Shown in pieces: positions 36,496 through 45,381 of a DNA stretch of 64,000 nucleotides. Positions within the stretch are counted from its first letter, which is position 1. Each line of letters opens with the position of its first letter. Source of the stretch: Desulfosarcina widdelii (GTDB lineage: Bacteria; Desulfobacterota; Desulfobacteria; Desulfobacterales; Desulfosarcinaceae). The stretch is from NCBI RefSeq assembly GCF_009688965.1, contig NZ_AP021875.1, positions 1,240,001 to 1,304,000 of the forward strand, given 5' to 3'. A model generated the notes under the pieces. That model did not search any database. It saw only the letters and a list, made by a program, of their open reading frames with translations, and was not told the origin of the DNA. The position numbers and the translations under genes are program-made.

Positions 36496-37268
36496 CAGAT
36501 TTTCTTTCCTATATAAAATACATATCCGTAGTAATGCTTATATTTGCTATACAGCACAGCTTCATAGCGTTGGTATTCGATAAAGTCTTCGGCCGCTTTA
36601 TTGCCGGCATATTTTTTTAAGAAGTTTTCCTGTACAGAACGTTGTGGCGTATAAAAACGATCCGTCCAACAGTTTTCAGGCAGGACAAAAGTAGCGACTG
36701 GAATATATCCGGCCTTTTGAATCTGTCTCACTTTTTGCGGAATCGTGTCGATCTCCGGATAGGCGTTTACCCAGAAATCTTCGATTTCGGCAGGCCGCTC
36801 ATCCGTGAACCACGATGCCTCCGAAACGGCGATAAAGGCTCCGGTCTTCAGGAACTTGCGCCATTCGTTGATGCCTCGTTCAAACCCGATGTTGTAGATG
36901 GCGCCTTCGGACCAGATCAGATCCAGTTCTTCATCCCGAAAATGAAGATTATCCATTGAGCCAACGACGCCAGTCACCTTGTCCTGAAGGTTCAGTTTCT
37001 GACATCTCGCATTGAAGATGTCGATGAACGTTGGAAACAGATCGACACCTGTAATTTGGCTGGGGGTGTTATTTGCCAGCACCATCGTCTGGCCGCCGGT
37101 TCCGCAGCCGATGTCGGCAATTTTCGATTCGGCCGTTAGATTTTCAACAAAGCTCAAGGCCTTAACCGTCACGTTCGGACTTCCGGGGCCTTGCCGCTCC
37201 ATGTTTGAAAAATACTCACAGATTAAATTACGTTCGAACTCATGGATAGACGTGTTTTCACCACTCAT
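36495..37268 (-). CDS. class I SAM-dependent methyltransferase
   Basis: 257 residues from ATG 37268 (AAAGGATTTTAATA upstream). Motif I is [12 protein letters not shown], with an acidic motif II ([12 protein letters not shown]) and [18 protein letters not shown] after it. It belongs to a group often found beside small hydrolases; the substrate is not evident. It starts two bases after the stop of the hydrolase at 37271, so the two are translationally coupled. GC looks lower than in the housekeeping genes. Confidence 0.8.
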   Translation of the reverse strand: MSGENTSIHEFERNLICEYFSNMERQGPGSPNVTVKALSFVENLTAESKIADIGCGTGGQTMVLANNTPSQITGVDLFPTFIDIFNARCQKLNLQDKVTGVVGSMDNLHFRDEELDLIWSEGAIYNIGFERGINEWRKFLKTGAFIAVSEASWFTDERPAEIEDFWVNAYPEIDTIPQKVRQIQKAGYIPVATFVLPENCWTDRFYTPQRSVQENFLKKYAGNKAAEDFIEYQRYEAVLYSKYKHYYGYVFYIGKKI

Positions 37269-37270
37269 TA

Positions 37271-38017
37271 TTAAAATCCTTTTTTTAAAAAGTGCCCGGA
37301 AACAGACCGAAAATCGTCGGGGCAGGTCCACATGAAAGGGTGGTCACCATCATTGCTTAAAAAGGTGCTGCTGCCCTGAATCTGTTCAGCCATATGAATG
37401 TTCTGCTTGCCGATGTCAGGAATAAAGGAATCTTTCAGACTGCCGGTAAAAAGAACAGGGCACATTATGGCGCCCAGTCTTCCCTTGAAAAGATCCCCTC
37501 CCCTGTCCGCAAAATCCATCAACAGGTTGCTGTCCTGGTTCACGACCTCTTCCCAGTCATCCCCGTTTGCGTATTTCCAGAACGCGATCTGTTCTTGCGT
37601 ACGCACTTCCCGGTTCGCAACTTCGCTACGCAGATTCTCCGGAGCAAACCGCTCGGCACAGCTGTCGGCAATGACGCCCGAGACTTTTTCCGGATACTTG
37701 ATCGCGAGAAGCAGTGCGATACTCGCGCCGCCGCTTGTTCCCATAACAAAGCAGCGCCGCCGGTCCAAATGGTCGATGAGCGCTGCGGCATCATCGGCGC
37801 ATTTTTCCCACCAGTCATCCGGCCATGATGCCAACCGCTGGGACCGACCCGTCCCCCGGAAATCCAAAGACACGGCGTGAAAATCTTTTCCAAAATATTC
37901 CAACTCTCCCGCATGACATGCACAAGAAGCTGTATTTCCGGGAAGTATCAGCAAAAGCGGCCCGGAGCCTGTTTCATCGTAAAAAAGAGACAGATCGTCA
38001 TTTATAAATGTCGGCAT
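37271..38017 (-). CDS. alpha/beta hydrolase
   Basis: 248 residues with the alpha/beta hydrolase fold: LILPGNTAS as oxyanion region, nucleophile Ser95 in GTSGGAS, an Asp near SLKDSFIPD and the His in DGDHPFMW. The family includes esterases, haloperoxidases and C-C hydrolases; no substrate can be named. It lies between another hydrolase and a methyltransferase, all on the minus strand with spacers of 10 bases or less, an apparent three-gene operon. Confidence 0.8.
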   Translation of the reverse strand: MPTFINDDLSLFYDETGSGPLLLILPGNTASCACHAGELEYFGKDFHAVSLDFRGTGRSQRLASWPDDWWEKCADDAAALIDHLDRRRCFVMGTSGGASIALLLAIKYPEKVSGVIADSCAERFAPENLRSEVANREVRTQEQIAFWKYANGDDWEEVVNQDSNLLMDFADRGGDLFKGRLGAIMCPVLFTGSLKDSFIPDIGKQNIHMAEQIQGSSTFLSNDGDHPFMWTCPDDFRSVSGHFLKKGF

Positions 38018-38026
38018 AAAACCCTC

Positions 38027-38950
38027 TCATTGTATATTTAACTGCTTTTTTACAAATCCGCATATCTCTCGCATCGCCATTTTGGCCTCTGGAAACAGCG
38101 GTGACAATACGGGAAATGCGTGAACCATTTTCAGCCACTGGCTGAACGTTACGTCGACCCCGTGCGCTTTTGCCTTTGCGGCAACGTCTGCACAATCATC
38201 GTAGTGGATTTCGTGCGTGCCCACACAGATGTGCAGCGGCGGAAGGCCTTTATAGTCGCCCATCAGGGGCGATAACAGGGGGGACACAGGGTCATTGCGC
38301 CCGACATAATAACTTGTCCACACAGCCGAAGCGTTGATCGGTGCGATGTCATTTTTGGCGTTATATTCGAACGACGCGGCCTGACATCGCAAGTCCGTGA
38401 CCGGAGAAATGGAAAAGGCCGCTTTAGGCAACGGGATCTTTTTCTCTTTCAACGCCAGCAGCAGCGAAAGGGTCAGGGTACCGCCGGCCGATTCCCCGCC
38501 GACGACAATGTCATCCGACCTGTATCCCTCTTCCAGCAGCCAGCGATATGCGGCAACACAGTCATCGAGTCCAGCCGGGAAAGGGTGTTCGGGGGCAAGC
38601 CGGTAGTCAAACACCAATGCTTTTAACCGGCAGCCCAGGGCGAACTTGGCAACGATGGCACGGTGCGTCCGGCAGGAACCTGAAATAAAACCGCCGCCAT
38701 GAATATACAGCAGCACTTTACCTTCCGTTGGGTTTGCCGGAATAATCCATTCCGCGGCCATGGCGTTCACGTTTTGTTTTTTTGTGGTTACCCCTTTGGG
38801 CATTTTGAATTTCGATGACGCCCGAGCCACTTCTTTTCTGAAATTGGCCACTGAAAAACTGTCGTCAATCACTTCGGGTTTCAGCTTCATCTTGAACAGA
38901 TGCCTGTTTTTTATCAGCCCGATGATGATTCTGCTTCGAATCCTCTGCAT
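38027..38950 (-). CDS. hormone-sensitive-lipase-type alpha/beta hydrolase
   Basis: 307 residues of the HSL (esterase family IV) group: HGGGF at 84-88 forms the oxyanion hole, DYRLAPEHPFPAGLDD follows, Ser154 in GGESAGG is the nucleophile, and Asp and His are expected in the C-terminal third (VGTHEIHYDD, KMVHAFPV). It should hydrolyse short acyl esters. It is the first gene of the three-gene minus-strand set. The 250 bases before it are filled with repeats and no clear promoter was found. Confidence 0.82.
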   Translation of the reverse strand: MQRIRSRIIIGLIKNRHLFKMKLKPEVIDDSFSVANFRKEVARASSKFKMPKGVTTKKQNVNAMAAEWIIPANPTEGKVLLYIHGGGFISGSCRTHRAIVAKFALGCRLKALVFDYRLAPEHPFPAGLDDCVAAYRWLLEEGYRSDDIVVGGESAGGTLTLSLLLALKEKKIPLPKAAFSISPVTDLRCQAASFEYNAKNDIAPINASAVWTSYYVGRNDPVSPLLSPLMGDYKGLPPLHICVGTHEIHYDDCADVAAKAKAHGVDVTFSQWLKMVHAFPVLSPLFPEAKMAMREICGFVKKQLNIQ

Positions 38951-38977
38951 GTTAATAGTTCCTCCACGGCGTGCGTC

Positions 38978-39054
38978 GGGGCGATCGGCCGGTCGCCCCT
39001 ACTGCGGCAGCTGCCTTCAATCTGCGGCAAGCTGACCATCGCCTGATTCAGGTT
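38978..39054 (+). repeat. dispersed repeat, copy 1 (palindrome plus conserved tail)
   Basis: A 22-base near-palindrome (GGGGCGATCGGCCGGTCGCC..) is followed by a tail with the core CTGCGGCAAGCT, then ATCGCCT and TTCAGGTT. The tail is shared with 48079-48156 (same orientation) and 61045-61089 (opposite). It is non-coding. Confidence 0.75.
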
Positions 39055-39064
39055 AATTGGTTAA

Positions 39065-39205
39065 ATTTGACAGACTCGCAAAAAATCGCAAGACATGTCA
39101 TTCCCGCGCAGGCGGGAATCTATAACTCCATGGAAATACGAGGTTCCCGCTTGTGTGGAAACGTCACCAATGGGCCAAATTTGACTATTTTGCGACTTCG
39201 TCAAA
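39065..39205. repeat. 141-base element with 18-base imperfect inverted ends
   Basis: TTTGACAGACTCGCAAAA at 39065-39082 matches, at 15 of 18 positions, the reverse complement of 39188-39205. The inside holds the common CATTCCCGC..GCGGGAAT hairpin near 39100-39120. The left end is shared with the copy at 50111-50158. The right end covers the TGA stop of the DUF6178 gene. Confidence 0.6.
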
Positions 39206-40853
39206 CTTCCTCCTCCGCATCGAAATGTAAAATTTGTTTCAAAAATTCTCGTATGGTTCGGATATGCGCCCGGGACCCGACAAAAGCGGAATGGGGGTGC
39301 CGGCCCTGTTTGCAAAGCGCTTCGGGCAGGATTGGGCATTCTCGCAGCAGTGCCGTCAGTGCTGCCATGGTTTCCGAGTCCAGGCAGGCATAAAGTTGAT
39401 CCAGTTGACCATTAAATTCCCAGGGCCTGCCGGATGAGATATCGGTTTGCAGTACATTGGCCATCCGGCCCATTGCTTGTGCCTGCCCGTCATCATGCAA
39501 CTCGGCCCGTTGACGATCGAGGAATTGCAGCAGGGCCTTGGCAGCGTACCGCACAACATCGTCATTCAACACTTTCCAGCCCACCTGGAAACATTTGGCA
39601 AGACCCTGTTCCGCCAAAAGATCTGACAGGGTTTGAACGGACGGGCTGTCCGCTTCCCCCGTCCGGGGTTCCAGGAGATACTCGCTGCCGAGGTTGCACA
39701 CCGATATTGCCGCTTCCGCTGCTTCCGCCGGCCTGAACGAACGCCCTTGAAACCCCCATCCTGAAATCAGGATGTTGGAGAGGCAGGTCAGTTCCGTCAA
39801 ATATTTCGAGGCTATCGTGGGTTCCGTCCGTTTTATGGTGCGCAGGGCATTGACAAGCGGCAGATGATCATCAACCGATCCCTCCAATTCGCCCAGTCTC
39901 TGTTGATATGGCCCTGGCAGGACCGCTGCGGCTCGCAGGGTTTGAAGAAAAGGCATGACTTTTTCAGCGGCCCGTTCCCGGGATGCGTTACCGGTAGGTC
40001 TGTCATCTTCCGACACCTGTCCATTATGACGCCCCTTCTCACCTGTCGATCTGAAGATGGCGCGCGTTACCGGTTCCAGCGTCTTTGCGCGCACAATTTT
40101 GCCAAGATCGGTCAATCGCACCCAATTCAGGAAATAGCGCGCATTGGAAGGCGCAACGAACCCCTCGGCTTCCCGACGGGTCTCGCGATCGGCCGCGAGA
40201 TCGGATTCGAGCATCTCTTCGGAGGTGAGAACATCGAAAAGGCCTCCATTATCCTCTATATACTCGAAGGAAATCCGGTGGCAGCGATCCAGCAGACGGC
40301 TAAGCGTCGTATGATCCAATTCGTCGAGTTCCACCAGAAGCGCCTGGACGGCATCCCAGTGCCAATCGCTTTTCGCGAGCACCAGATAGTCATCGAATTC
40401 CTGGCTGAGGGTACTTTCGAGAATTTTGTCCAGCATATCGTCCCGGATCGAGCGCTGCGGATTGCTCAAATTAAGTGCAAGCTCATCCAGGTTCACCACC
40501 AGAATGAGCTTGCACAAGCCCAGGGTCAGCAAGCCTTCATCCAGCTCGATAACTTTGCGGGCGGCGAACGCGGCGTTGGTTTCAAGCAGAATCTCCAGCC
40601 ACAGGCCAAAACGGTCGGCATCAAACACTTCATCCTGACCGGGAGCATCGCTATGCCAGAGGTCTTCATCCAAAATGCATTTCAACTGGTCTGCATTCGC
40701 GAGAGAAATAATTTCCGCCGAATCTTCCAGACCGATATGGCGAATCAGCCGGATCAGCACGCCGGCATCCAGACTTCGAATGATGGCTGGCAATTCTGGC
40801 TGATCGAGAATGCTGTTGAGCAAGTCATGGGTTTGTTTTCGTTCAAGTCTCAT
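39201..40853 (-). CDS. DUF6178 family protein
   Basis: 550 residues, mostly helical and acidic, no membrane segment and no catalytic motif. The opening (RKQTHDLLNSILDQPELPAIIRSLDAGVLIRLI) and FDVLTSEEMLESD fit DUF6178, a family I associate with Desulfobacterota; its role is unknown. ATG 40853 is chosen because it overlaps the GNAT stop (TAATG) with GGAGAGAG before it; the longer frame extends into the GNAT gene. The stop codon lies inside a repeat element, so the C-terminus may be altered relative to relatives. Confidence 0.7.
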   Translation of the reverse strand: MRLERKQTHDLLNSILDQPELPAIIRSLDAGVLIRLIRHIGLEDSAEIISLANADQLKCILDEDLWHSDAPGQDEVFDADRFGLWLEILLETNAAFAARKVIELDEGLLTLGLCKLILVVNLDELALNLSNPQRSIRDDMLDKILESTLSQEFDDYLVLAKSDWHWDAVQALLVELDELDHTTLSRLLDRCHRISFEYIEDNGGLFDVLTSEEMLESDLAADRETRREAEGFVAPSNARYFLNWVRLTDLGKIVRAKTLEPVTRAIFRSTGEKGRHNGQVSEDDRPTGNASRERAAEKVMPFLQTLRAAAVLPGPYQQRLGELEGSVDDHLPLVNALRTIKRTEPTIASKYLTELTCLSNILISGWGFQGRSFRPAEAAEAAISVCNLGSEYLLEPRTGEADSPSVQTLSDLLAEQGLAKCFQVGWKVLNDDVVRYAAKALLQFLDRQRAELHDDGQAQAMGRMANVLQTDISSGRPWEFNGQLDQLYACLDSETMAALTALLRECPILPEALCKQGRHPHSAFVGSRAHIRTIREFLKQILHFDAEEEV

Positions 40854-41389
40854 TACTCTCTCCAATGCTCGGGTTTGTTCAGCGCATCCGCGCAAACAAC
40901 CTTTCCGCTCACGCCGCCAATCACTCCCGGCCGAAGCGCCTGGACCATCCATGCGTTCGCATGTTCCTCCGGTATGGGATATGGGGCGTCAAATCCGAGA
41001 CATCCGGCTGGTGCGAATCCAAAGCGGGGATAGTAGTCCGGGTGTCCGAGCACGAATACCAGATCGACCTTCGATCCGGACAACAGCGACAGTCCGTGCC
41101 GGATGAGCTTACCGCCGATTCCCTGCTGTTGCGTATCGGGGACGATGGCCAGGGGTGCCAAAATTACGATGGAAACCGCATCCTTGGTCCCGGACAGTCG
41201 CGCCGCGGTGAATAAAATGTGTCCCACCGCACGATCCTTTTTGAAAGCGAGCAGAGACAGAAGTGGTTTTGCACTGGGATCGCGCAAAAGTTCGCCCACC
41301 AGGTTCGCCTCTTTATCGTAGCCGAACGCCAGGCGTTCGATGGCCAATACGTCGTTCAGGTCTGTTTTCAATGCCTCTCGTATTTGCAT
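40853..41389 (-). CDS. GNAT family N-acetyltransferase
   Basis: 178 residues with the GNAT acetyl-CoA fold. The pyrophosphate-binding loop is seen as QQQGIGGKLIRHGL, after the beta-4 strand PLAIVPD. VLGHPDYYPRFGFAPA is typical of the YhbS-like subgroup. Substrate unknown. It is translationally coupled to DUF6178. Upstream, a CTTTACC/GGTAAAG hairpin at 41417-41440 lies in its leader. Confidence 0.85.
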   Translation of the reverse strand: MQIREALKTDLNDVLAIERLAFGYDKEANLVGELLRDPSAKPLLSLLAFKKDRAVGHILFTAARLSGTKDAVSIVILAPLAIVPDTQQQGIGGKLIRHGLSLLSGSKVDLVFVLGHPDYYPRFGFAPAGCLGFDAPYPIPEEHANAWMVQALRPGVIGGVSGKVVCADALNKPEHWRE

Positions 41390-41564
41390 TTTCTATCTTC
41401 CTTGTATTTTCAATGGCTTTACCGGCATTGCCTGGTAAAGGGCCATAGGAACAGCCAAAGAGCCTGCCGGCAAAATTTTGAATATAGGGGTATTTAATCG
41501 ATAAAATTGCTACTGACGGAGGGAACAGTTCTAACGGCGGAGTCTCAAGAAGGAGTCTGCGGAG

Positions 41565-41615
41565 ATGAAGATTTTGCTTATTGCAGAACCGCTTGCGATC
41601 AATCAGCCACCGTAG
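41565..41615 (+). pseudogene. 16-codon frame, possible truncated gene start or leader peptide
   Basis: ATG 41565, with AAGGAG 10 bases before, reads MKILLIAEPLAINQPP and stops at TAG 41613. The text resembles the N-terminus of cobalamin-binding radical SAM or Rossmann-type proteins, so it could be the stump of a deleted gene. It could equally be a chance frame. Confidence 0.2.
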
Positions 41616-41986
41616 GGCTAATCCCCTGGCCGGTAACGATTGACACAATATCCATTGATTTTCTGGACAAAAAAACCTCTTTCACATGGTTTGATAAAAG
41701 AAGCGCTCTGATATTATAGCCAACCTGTTGCTGTCAAGTTATTTACGAAACGCCTCAAGGATTTTTTTCAAAATCTCATTGAATTACTTCAATTTTGGCT
41801 CGCTCAGTTCCATATCGAATATTTAAATTTGAGAAATATTTTTGATAAATATAATCAATTTGACTTTCCTTTGCCCTTCTCAATGATGGCCACGTTTGTC
41901 TGTAGATGTTTCGCGGTTTTTCGCGGCTTGAGCTATCAGTATAAAAAGATATGATTACCGCTCGTTTTTCTCAGGTTGATCATTTA

Positions 41987-42019
41987 GATCGGAGCGAAAC
42001 GGTAGTTCTGATCGGAGCG
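41987..42019 (+). promoter_or_regulatory. direct repeats upstream of the ABC operon
   Basis: GATCGGAGCG occurs at 41987-41996 and again at 42010-42019, 23 bases apart start to start (about two helical turns). This could be a regulator site for the MetNIQ-like operon. No regulator gene is adjacent. Confidence 0.35.
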
Positions 42020-42057
42020 TTTAAGGTTCATGATGGAAGCGTGTACGGGGTATTTTG

Positions 42058-43059
42058 GTGATTGAGATTCGGGGACTGACCAAACGCTTTGGTGAAGATA
42101 CGGTGCTTGATTCTGTAAGTCTTACCGTTGAAGAAGGAAAAATTTTGGGCTTGGTCGGGAGAAGCGGCGCGGGAAAATCCACGCTGCTTAGATGCATCAA
42201 CCGTCTTATCCCGATAGACGGGGGTGAAGTTCTCGTTGACCGGGTGAACATAGCCTCTCTGTCAAAACCTGCAATCAAGGAACTCCGGAGAAATATCGGA
42301 ATGATTTTTCAGAGTTTCTCCCTTCTTAACCGGTTGACGGTTTATGAAAATATCGCCCTTCCCCTGAAATGCTGGAAATACTCCAAAAAGCATATTCGCC
42401 ACAAAGCTAGTGAATTGATGGAAATGGTCGGGATAAAGGGGAAAGCGAACGCGAGGCCCATGGAATTGTCCGGAGGACAGAAGCAAAGGGTTGCCATCGC
42501 CAGAGCCCTGACAATGAATCCCAAGATTCTTCTGTGTGACGAAGCAACGTCGGCCCTGGACCCCCAAACAGCGAATTCCATCCTTTCTCTTCTCTGTGAT
42601 ATCAATGAAAACCTGGGGATCACCATGGTTATCGTAACCCACCAGATGGAGGTACTTACCGCAGTCTGCGGAGATATGGCAATTCTTGAAAAAGGTAAAG
42701 TTACAACGGCCGGAAAGGTGAAAGATATCTTCATGGAGAAGCCTCCCGCCCTTCGCAGTCTCATAGGCAATCGGGACATCGTTGAACTGGAAGATGGGGT
42801 CAATATAGAAATCTTTCTGGAGCAGGAGACCTTTTCCTATCCGGTCGTTTCAAGGTTGACCCGTGACTTGGGGATAGACTGCAGGATCGTTGGCGGGGAT
42901 CTTATCAATTACAGAAAGACCCCCATTATTTCTTTATTGATCAATGTCCCGGAGAAGGATGTCAACCGGGTGACTGCCTTTTGCAGAGCCGGCGACGTCC
43001 GATGGATTCTCAGAAAGATGAAGGCGTCACAATCGGGAGGTGCGTGCAATGGAATATGA
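42058..43059 (+). CDS. MetN-like ABC importer ATPase with NIL domain
   Basis: About 333 residues. Walker A GRSGAGKST (about 34-42), signature LSGGQKQRVAIARAL, Walker B ILLCDEATSALD and the switch His in VTHQMEV are intact. The last ~90 residues (FSYPVVSRLTRDLGIDCRIVGG...) match the NIL domain that senses substrate in methionine importers. The start is GTG 42058 or the TTG just before, with GGGG upstream. It would energise the permease at 43049. Substrate is not certain: the binding protein at 44581 is NlpA/MetQ-like, but an unrelated DUF169 gene lies within the operon. Confidence 0.82.
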   Translation: MIEIRGLTKRFGEDTVLDSVSLTVEEGKILGLVGRSGAGKSTLLRCINRLIPIDGGEVLVDRVNIASLSKPAIKELRRNIGMIFQSFSLLNRLTVYENIALPLKCWKYSKKHIRHKASELMEMVGIKGKANARPMELSGGQKQRVAIARALTMNPKILLCDEATSALDPQTANSILSLLCDINENLGITMVIVTHQMEVLTAVCGDMAILEKGKVTTAGKVKDIFMEKPPALRSLIGNRDIVELEDGVNIEIFLEQETFSYPVVSRLTRDLGIDCRIVGGDLINYRKTPIISLLINVPEKDVNRVTAFCRAGDVRWILRKMKASQSGGACNGI

Positions 43060-43720
43060 GTTTCTTGACTTATTGATCAAGTACTTTGACCGGCTGATTC
43101 TGCCAGCCACGATAGCTACACTGAGGATGGTGATGTTCACTATGGCCTTTGGATCTCTTTTTGGTTTTGGAATGGCCGTTCTGTTAACGCTCTATGGTCC
43201 AAAGGGGCTTGATCCCCATGACAGAATATACCGGATTCTTGATTTTGTCATTAATACCATCCGTTCATTTCCAACGCTGATTCTCATTGTGGCCATGATT
43301 CCGGTGACTCGGGCTCTGGTTGGTTCCATTATCGGCGAGAAGGCTGCAATCGTGCCCCTGGTCGTCGTCGCAACGGCCCTCATCGGAAGGCTTCTGGAAA
43401 ACAACTTCAAAGAGGTGAATCCCCAGCTTATCGAAGCAGCCCGTTCCTTCGGGGCCTCCAATTTTCAGATCATGTTCAAGGTGATCATCCGGGAATCCAT
43501 TCCAGCCATGGTTTCGTCTCTCACATTTACCACCATCATCATCATATCCGGTACCACCATAGCTGGCGTGGTCGGAGGGGGCGGTTTGGGCTCCATTGCA
43601 ATCAATTACGGTTATCAAAGCTTCAACAACTACATCCTATACAGTTGCGTAGTCATCCTGGTGATCATGGTCATTGCTACCGAGTACACGGGAAAATTTT
43701 TTTACAGGAGGCTCAAATAG
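43049..43720 (+). CDS. MetI-like ABC permease
   Basis: 223 residues from ATG 43049 (GGGAGG eight bases before). About five membrane helices and the coupling motif EAARSFGASNFQIMFKVIIRESIP, which docks to the ATPase, are seen; GTTIAGVVGGGGLGSIAINYGYQ is typical of MetI. It overlaps the ATPase gene by 11 bases. It forms the membrane channel of the importer. Confidence 0.85.
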   Translation: MEYEFLDLLIKYFDRLILPATIATLRMVMFTMAFGSLFGFGMAVLLTLYGPKGLDPHDRIYRILDFVINTIRSFPTLILIVAMIPVTRALVGSIIGEKAAIVPLVVVATALIGRLLENNFKEVNPQLIEAARSFGASNFQIMFKVIIRESIPAMVSSLTFTTIIIISGTTIAGVVGGGGLGSIAINYGYQSFNNYILYSCVVILVIMVIATEYTGKFFYRRLK

Positions 43721-43724
43721 AACC

Positions 43725-44531
43725 ATGGACAACCAAGAAAAGGCCTCACTCCTGCTTGACGCCCTGCTCCAGATGAAGCGGAAACCGGTAGGCATCAAAT
43801 TTCTTTTAGACGCCGAAAGCTATGAAACCTCTCCGTTAACACCCACATCGCGGATGGCTTCTTACTGCACCTTTGTAAAGCAGGCTTGCAAGGGCAGGGT
43901 CGTCAAACTAACGCTCGACAATTTATCCTGCATGGGTGGCGCCATGGCGCTGGGTTTTGTGAAGCCCCGCAGTTCTGTAGTTTCCGGCCAGAGACGTTAC
44001 GCCAACGGATCGTATAAAGACCTATGTATCAGCCGGAACATTTCCAGGAACATGCTCTACTGCCAGCAGGAGCTTTATGGCGTGGCCGTCGCTCCCCTGG
44101 AATCCTACCGGGAGCCACCTGATATCGTCATACTCGTGACAAATGCCGTTGATGCCATGCGGGTTCTTCAGGGAAATGCCTATCATAACGGTAATGACAC
44201 CAGACCCAGGCTGGTGGGAATGCAGGCGATTTGCCATGAGTGCACTTCTTATCCCTTTGAGACCAATACCATCAACCTCTCCATGATGTGCCCCGGGACC
44301 AGGATGCTGGCCAACTGGGACGACGATGAACTGGGCATAGGCATCCCTTTTAATAAATTGGATACATTGATCGACGGCATCAGGAGCACGGTAAATCCTT
44401 TTGAGCGCAACAGGGCCAAAGCACGCATCGAGGAACGGCTGGCCCGAAGCAACCTCCAGGATGTACTGACCATCGTGTATGACAAGAATTATGATGACGG
44501 TGCGTACACGGGTATTTCAAAACAAAAATGA
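43725..44531 (+). CDS. DUF169 protein (COG2043)
   Basis: 268 residues from ATG 43725 (AGGAGG 13 bases before; a longer frame overlaps the permease). The sequence fits DUF169: KPVGIKFLLD, SYCTFVKQACKG, LSCMGGAMALGF, LVGMQAICHECTSYPF and LSMMCPGTR. At least seven cysteines in these blocks suggest a bound metal, Fe-S cluster or corrinoid. Function unknown. It lies between the permease and the binding-protein genes of an importer, so it may use or sense the imported compound. Confidence 0.75.
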   Translation: MDNQEKASLLLDALLQMKRKPVGIKFLLDAESYETSPLTPTSRMASYCTFVKQACKGRVVKLTLDNLSCMGGAMALGFVKPRSSVVSGQRRYANGSYKDLCISRNISRNMLYCQQELYGVAVAPLESYREPPDIVILVTNAVDAMRVLQGNAYHNGNDTRPRLVGMQAICHECTSYPFETNTINLSMMCPGTRMLANWDDDELGIGIPFNKLDTLIDGIRSTVNPFERNRAKARIEERLARSNLQDVLTIVYDKNYDDGAYTGISKQK

Positions 44532-44580
44532 AACGACGTCCGTTTAATTATAAACAATAAAAACAGGAGAAAGAGAAAAA

Positions 44581-45381
44581 ATGATTAAGAAAAGGGCACT
44601 TATATTTTTTGCGGTGGTTGTGATAGTAATGATTGGGGCGATTGGCCAGACCCAGGCCGGTTCCAGCAAGACCAAGTTCACCTTGGGGTGCATGCCCTTG
44701 AACCTTCCCACCGTGGAGTTGATCAAGGAATTTTTAATTCCTCCTTATGAGATGGAGATCGTGGTTTTCGATGCCAACCACCTGCCTGCAATGGCGCTAA
44801 TAAACGGTGAAATCGATTCCCTGATTTTGAACCACAATGTCTGGATCGATACCTTCAACGAACAGAAGCATACCAATCTGACAATGGTGAAACCCTATTT
44901 TTACCATTCCATTTTTGGTATTTACTCCCTGGCCTGCAAAGATATCTCCGAATTGCCCCAAGCCGGTATAATCGCTATTCCAGGGGATCCGTCGAATATG
45001 GACAAGGCCCTGCGTCTGATGAATACCAGCGGCCTGATTCAACTTGGAAAGAAATCCGGTGCCTTTTATTCCCTTCTGGATGTGGACGCCAATCCAAAAA
45101 ATTTCAAGTTCCACGAGATGGAGGTAACAGCCACCATAAGGGCCATACGTGATTGCTCGGCAATCCTCTCCTACTCCAGCCAGTTGAAACAGGCAGGGTT
45201 CATTCCGGAGAAATTCAGGATCTATGAGGACCCCGATCACTATGACACTGGTATCGTGGTCATGCCGGAGTCGGAAGACGCGGCTTGGGTCAAAGCTGTC
45301 GTTGAGACCGTGGGACTCGAAAGCTTTAAAAAGCGGTTCAATGATTTCTGGCAGGGAGCCTATGTGCTTGTCAATCCTTAA
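44581..45381 (+). CDS. MetQ/NlpA-like periplasmic binding protein
   Basis: 266 residues. An N-terminal signal peptide (~1-26, ending TQA) has no lipobox cysteine, so this is a soluble periplasmic form, unlike lipoprotein MetQ. The body resembles NlpA-family binders (TLGCMPLNLPTVELIKEFL, LILNHNVWIDTFNEQ, IAIPGDPSNMDKALRLM). GGAGAAAG precedes the ATG. It would deliver ligand to the permease. Because key methionine-binding residues cannot be checked by eye, methionine should not be assumed. Confidence 0.78.
   Translation: MIKKRALIFFAVVVIVMIGAIGQTQAGSSKTKFTLGCMPLNLPTVELIKEFLIPPYEMEIVVFDANHLPAMALINGEIDSLILNHNVWIDTFNEQKHTNLTMVKPYFYHSIFGIYSLACKDISELPQAGIIAIPGDPSNMDKALRLMNTSGLIQLGKKSGAFYSLLDVDANPKNFKFHEMEVTATIRAIRDCSAILSYSSQLKQAGFIPEKFRIYEDPDHYDTGIVVMPESEDAAWVKAVVETVGLESFKKRFNDFWQGAYVLVNP

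Larger units (their letters stand above)
41390..42057. other. 668-base gene-poor, partly AT-rich stretch
   Basis: No full gene is seen. It holds a small hairpin (41417-41440), a 16-codon frame at 41565, an AT-rich section (about 41640-41860) with T-rich runs, a tandem TTTCGCGG pair near 41918-41935, a TATAAAAA box near 41940, and two direct repeats just before the ABC operon. I looked for SAM- or cobalamin-riboswitch-like folds and found none convincing. It may be the decayed junction of an acquired block. Confidence 0.4.

Noticed and set aside
42058..45381. Naming the importer metNIQ for methionine
   Set aside because: The binding protein lacks a lipobox, a DUF169 gene interrupts the operon, and no SAM-type riboswitch was recognised upstream; substrate left open.
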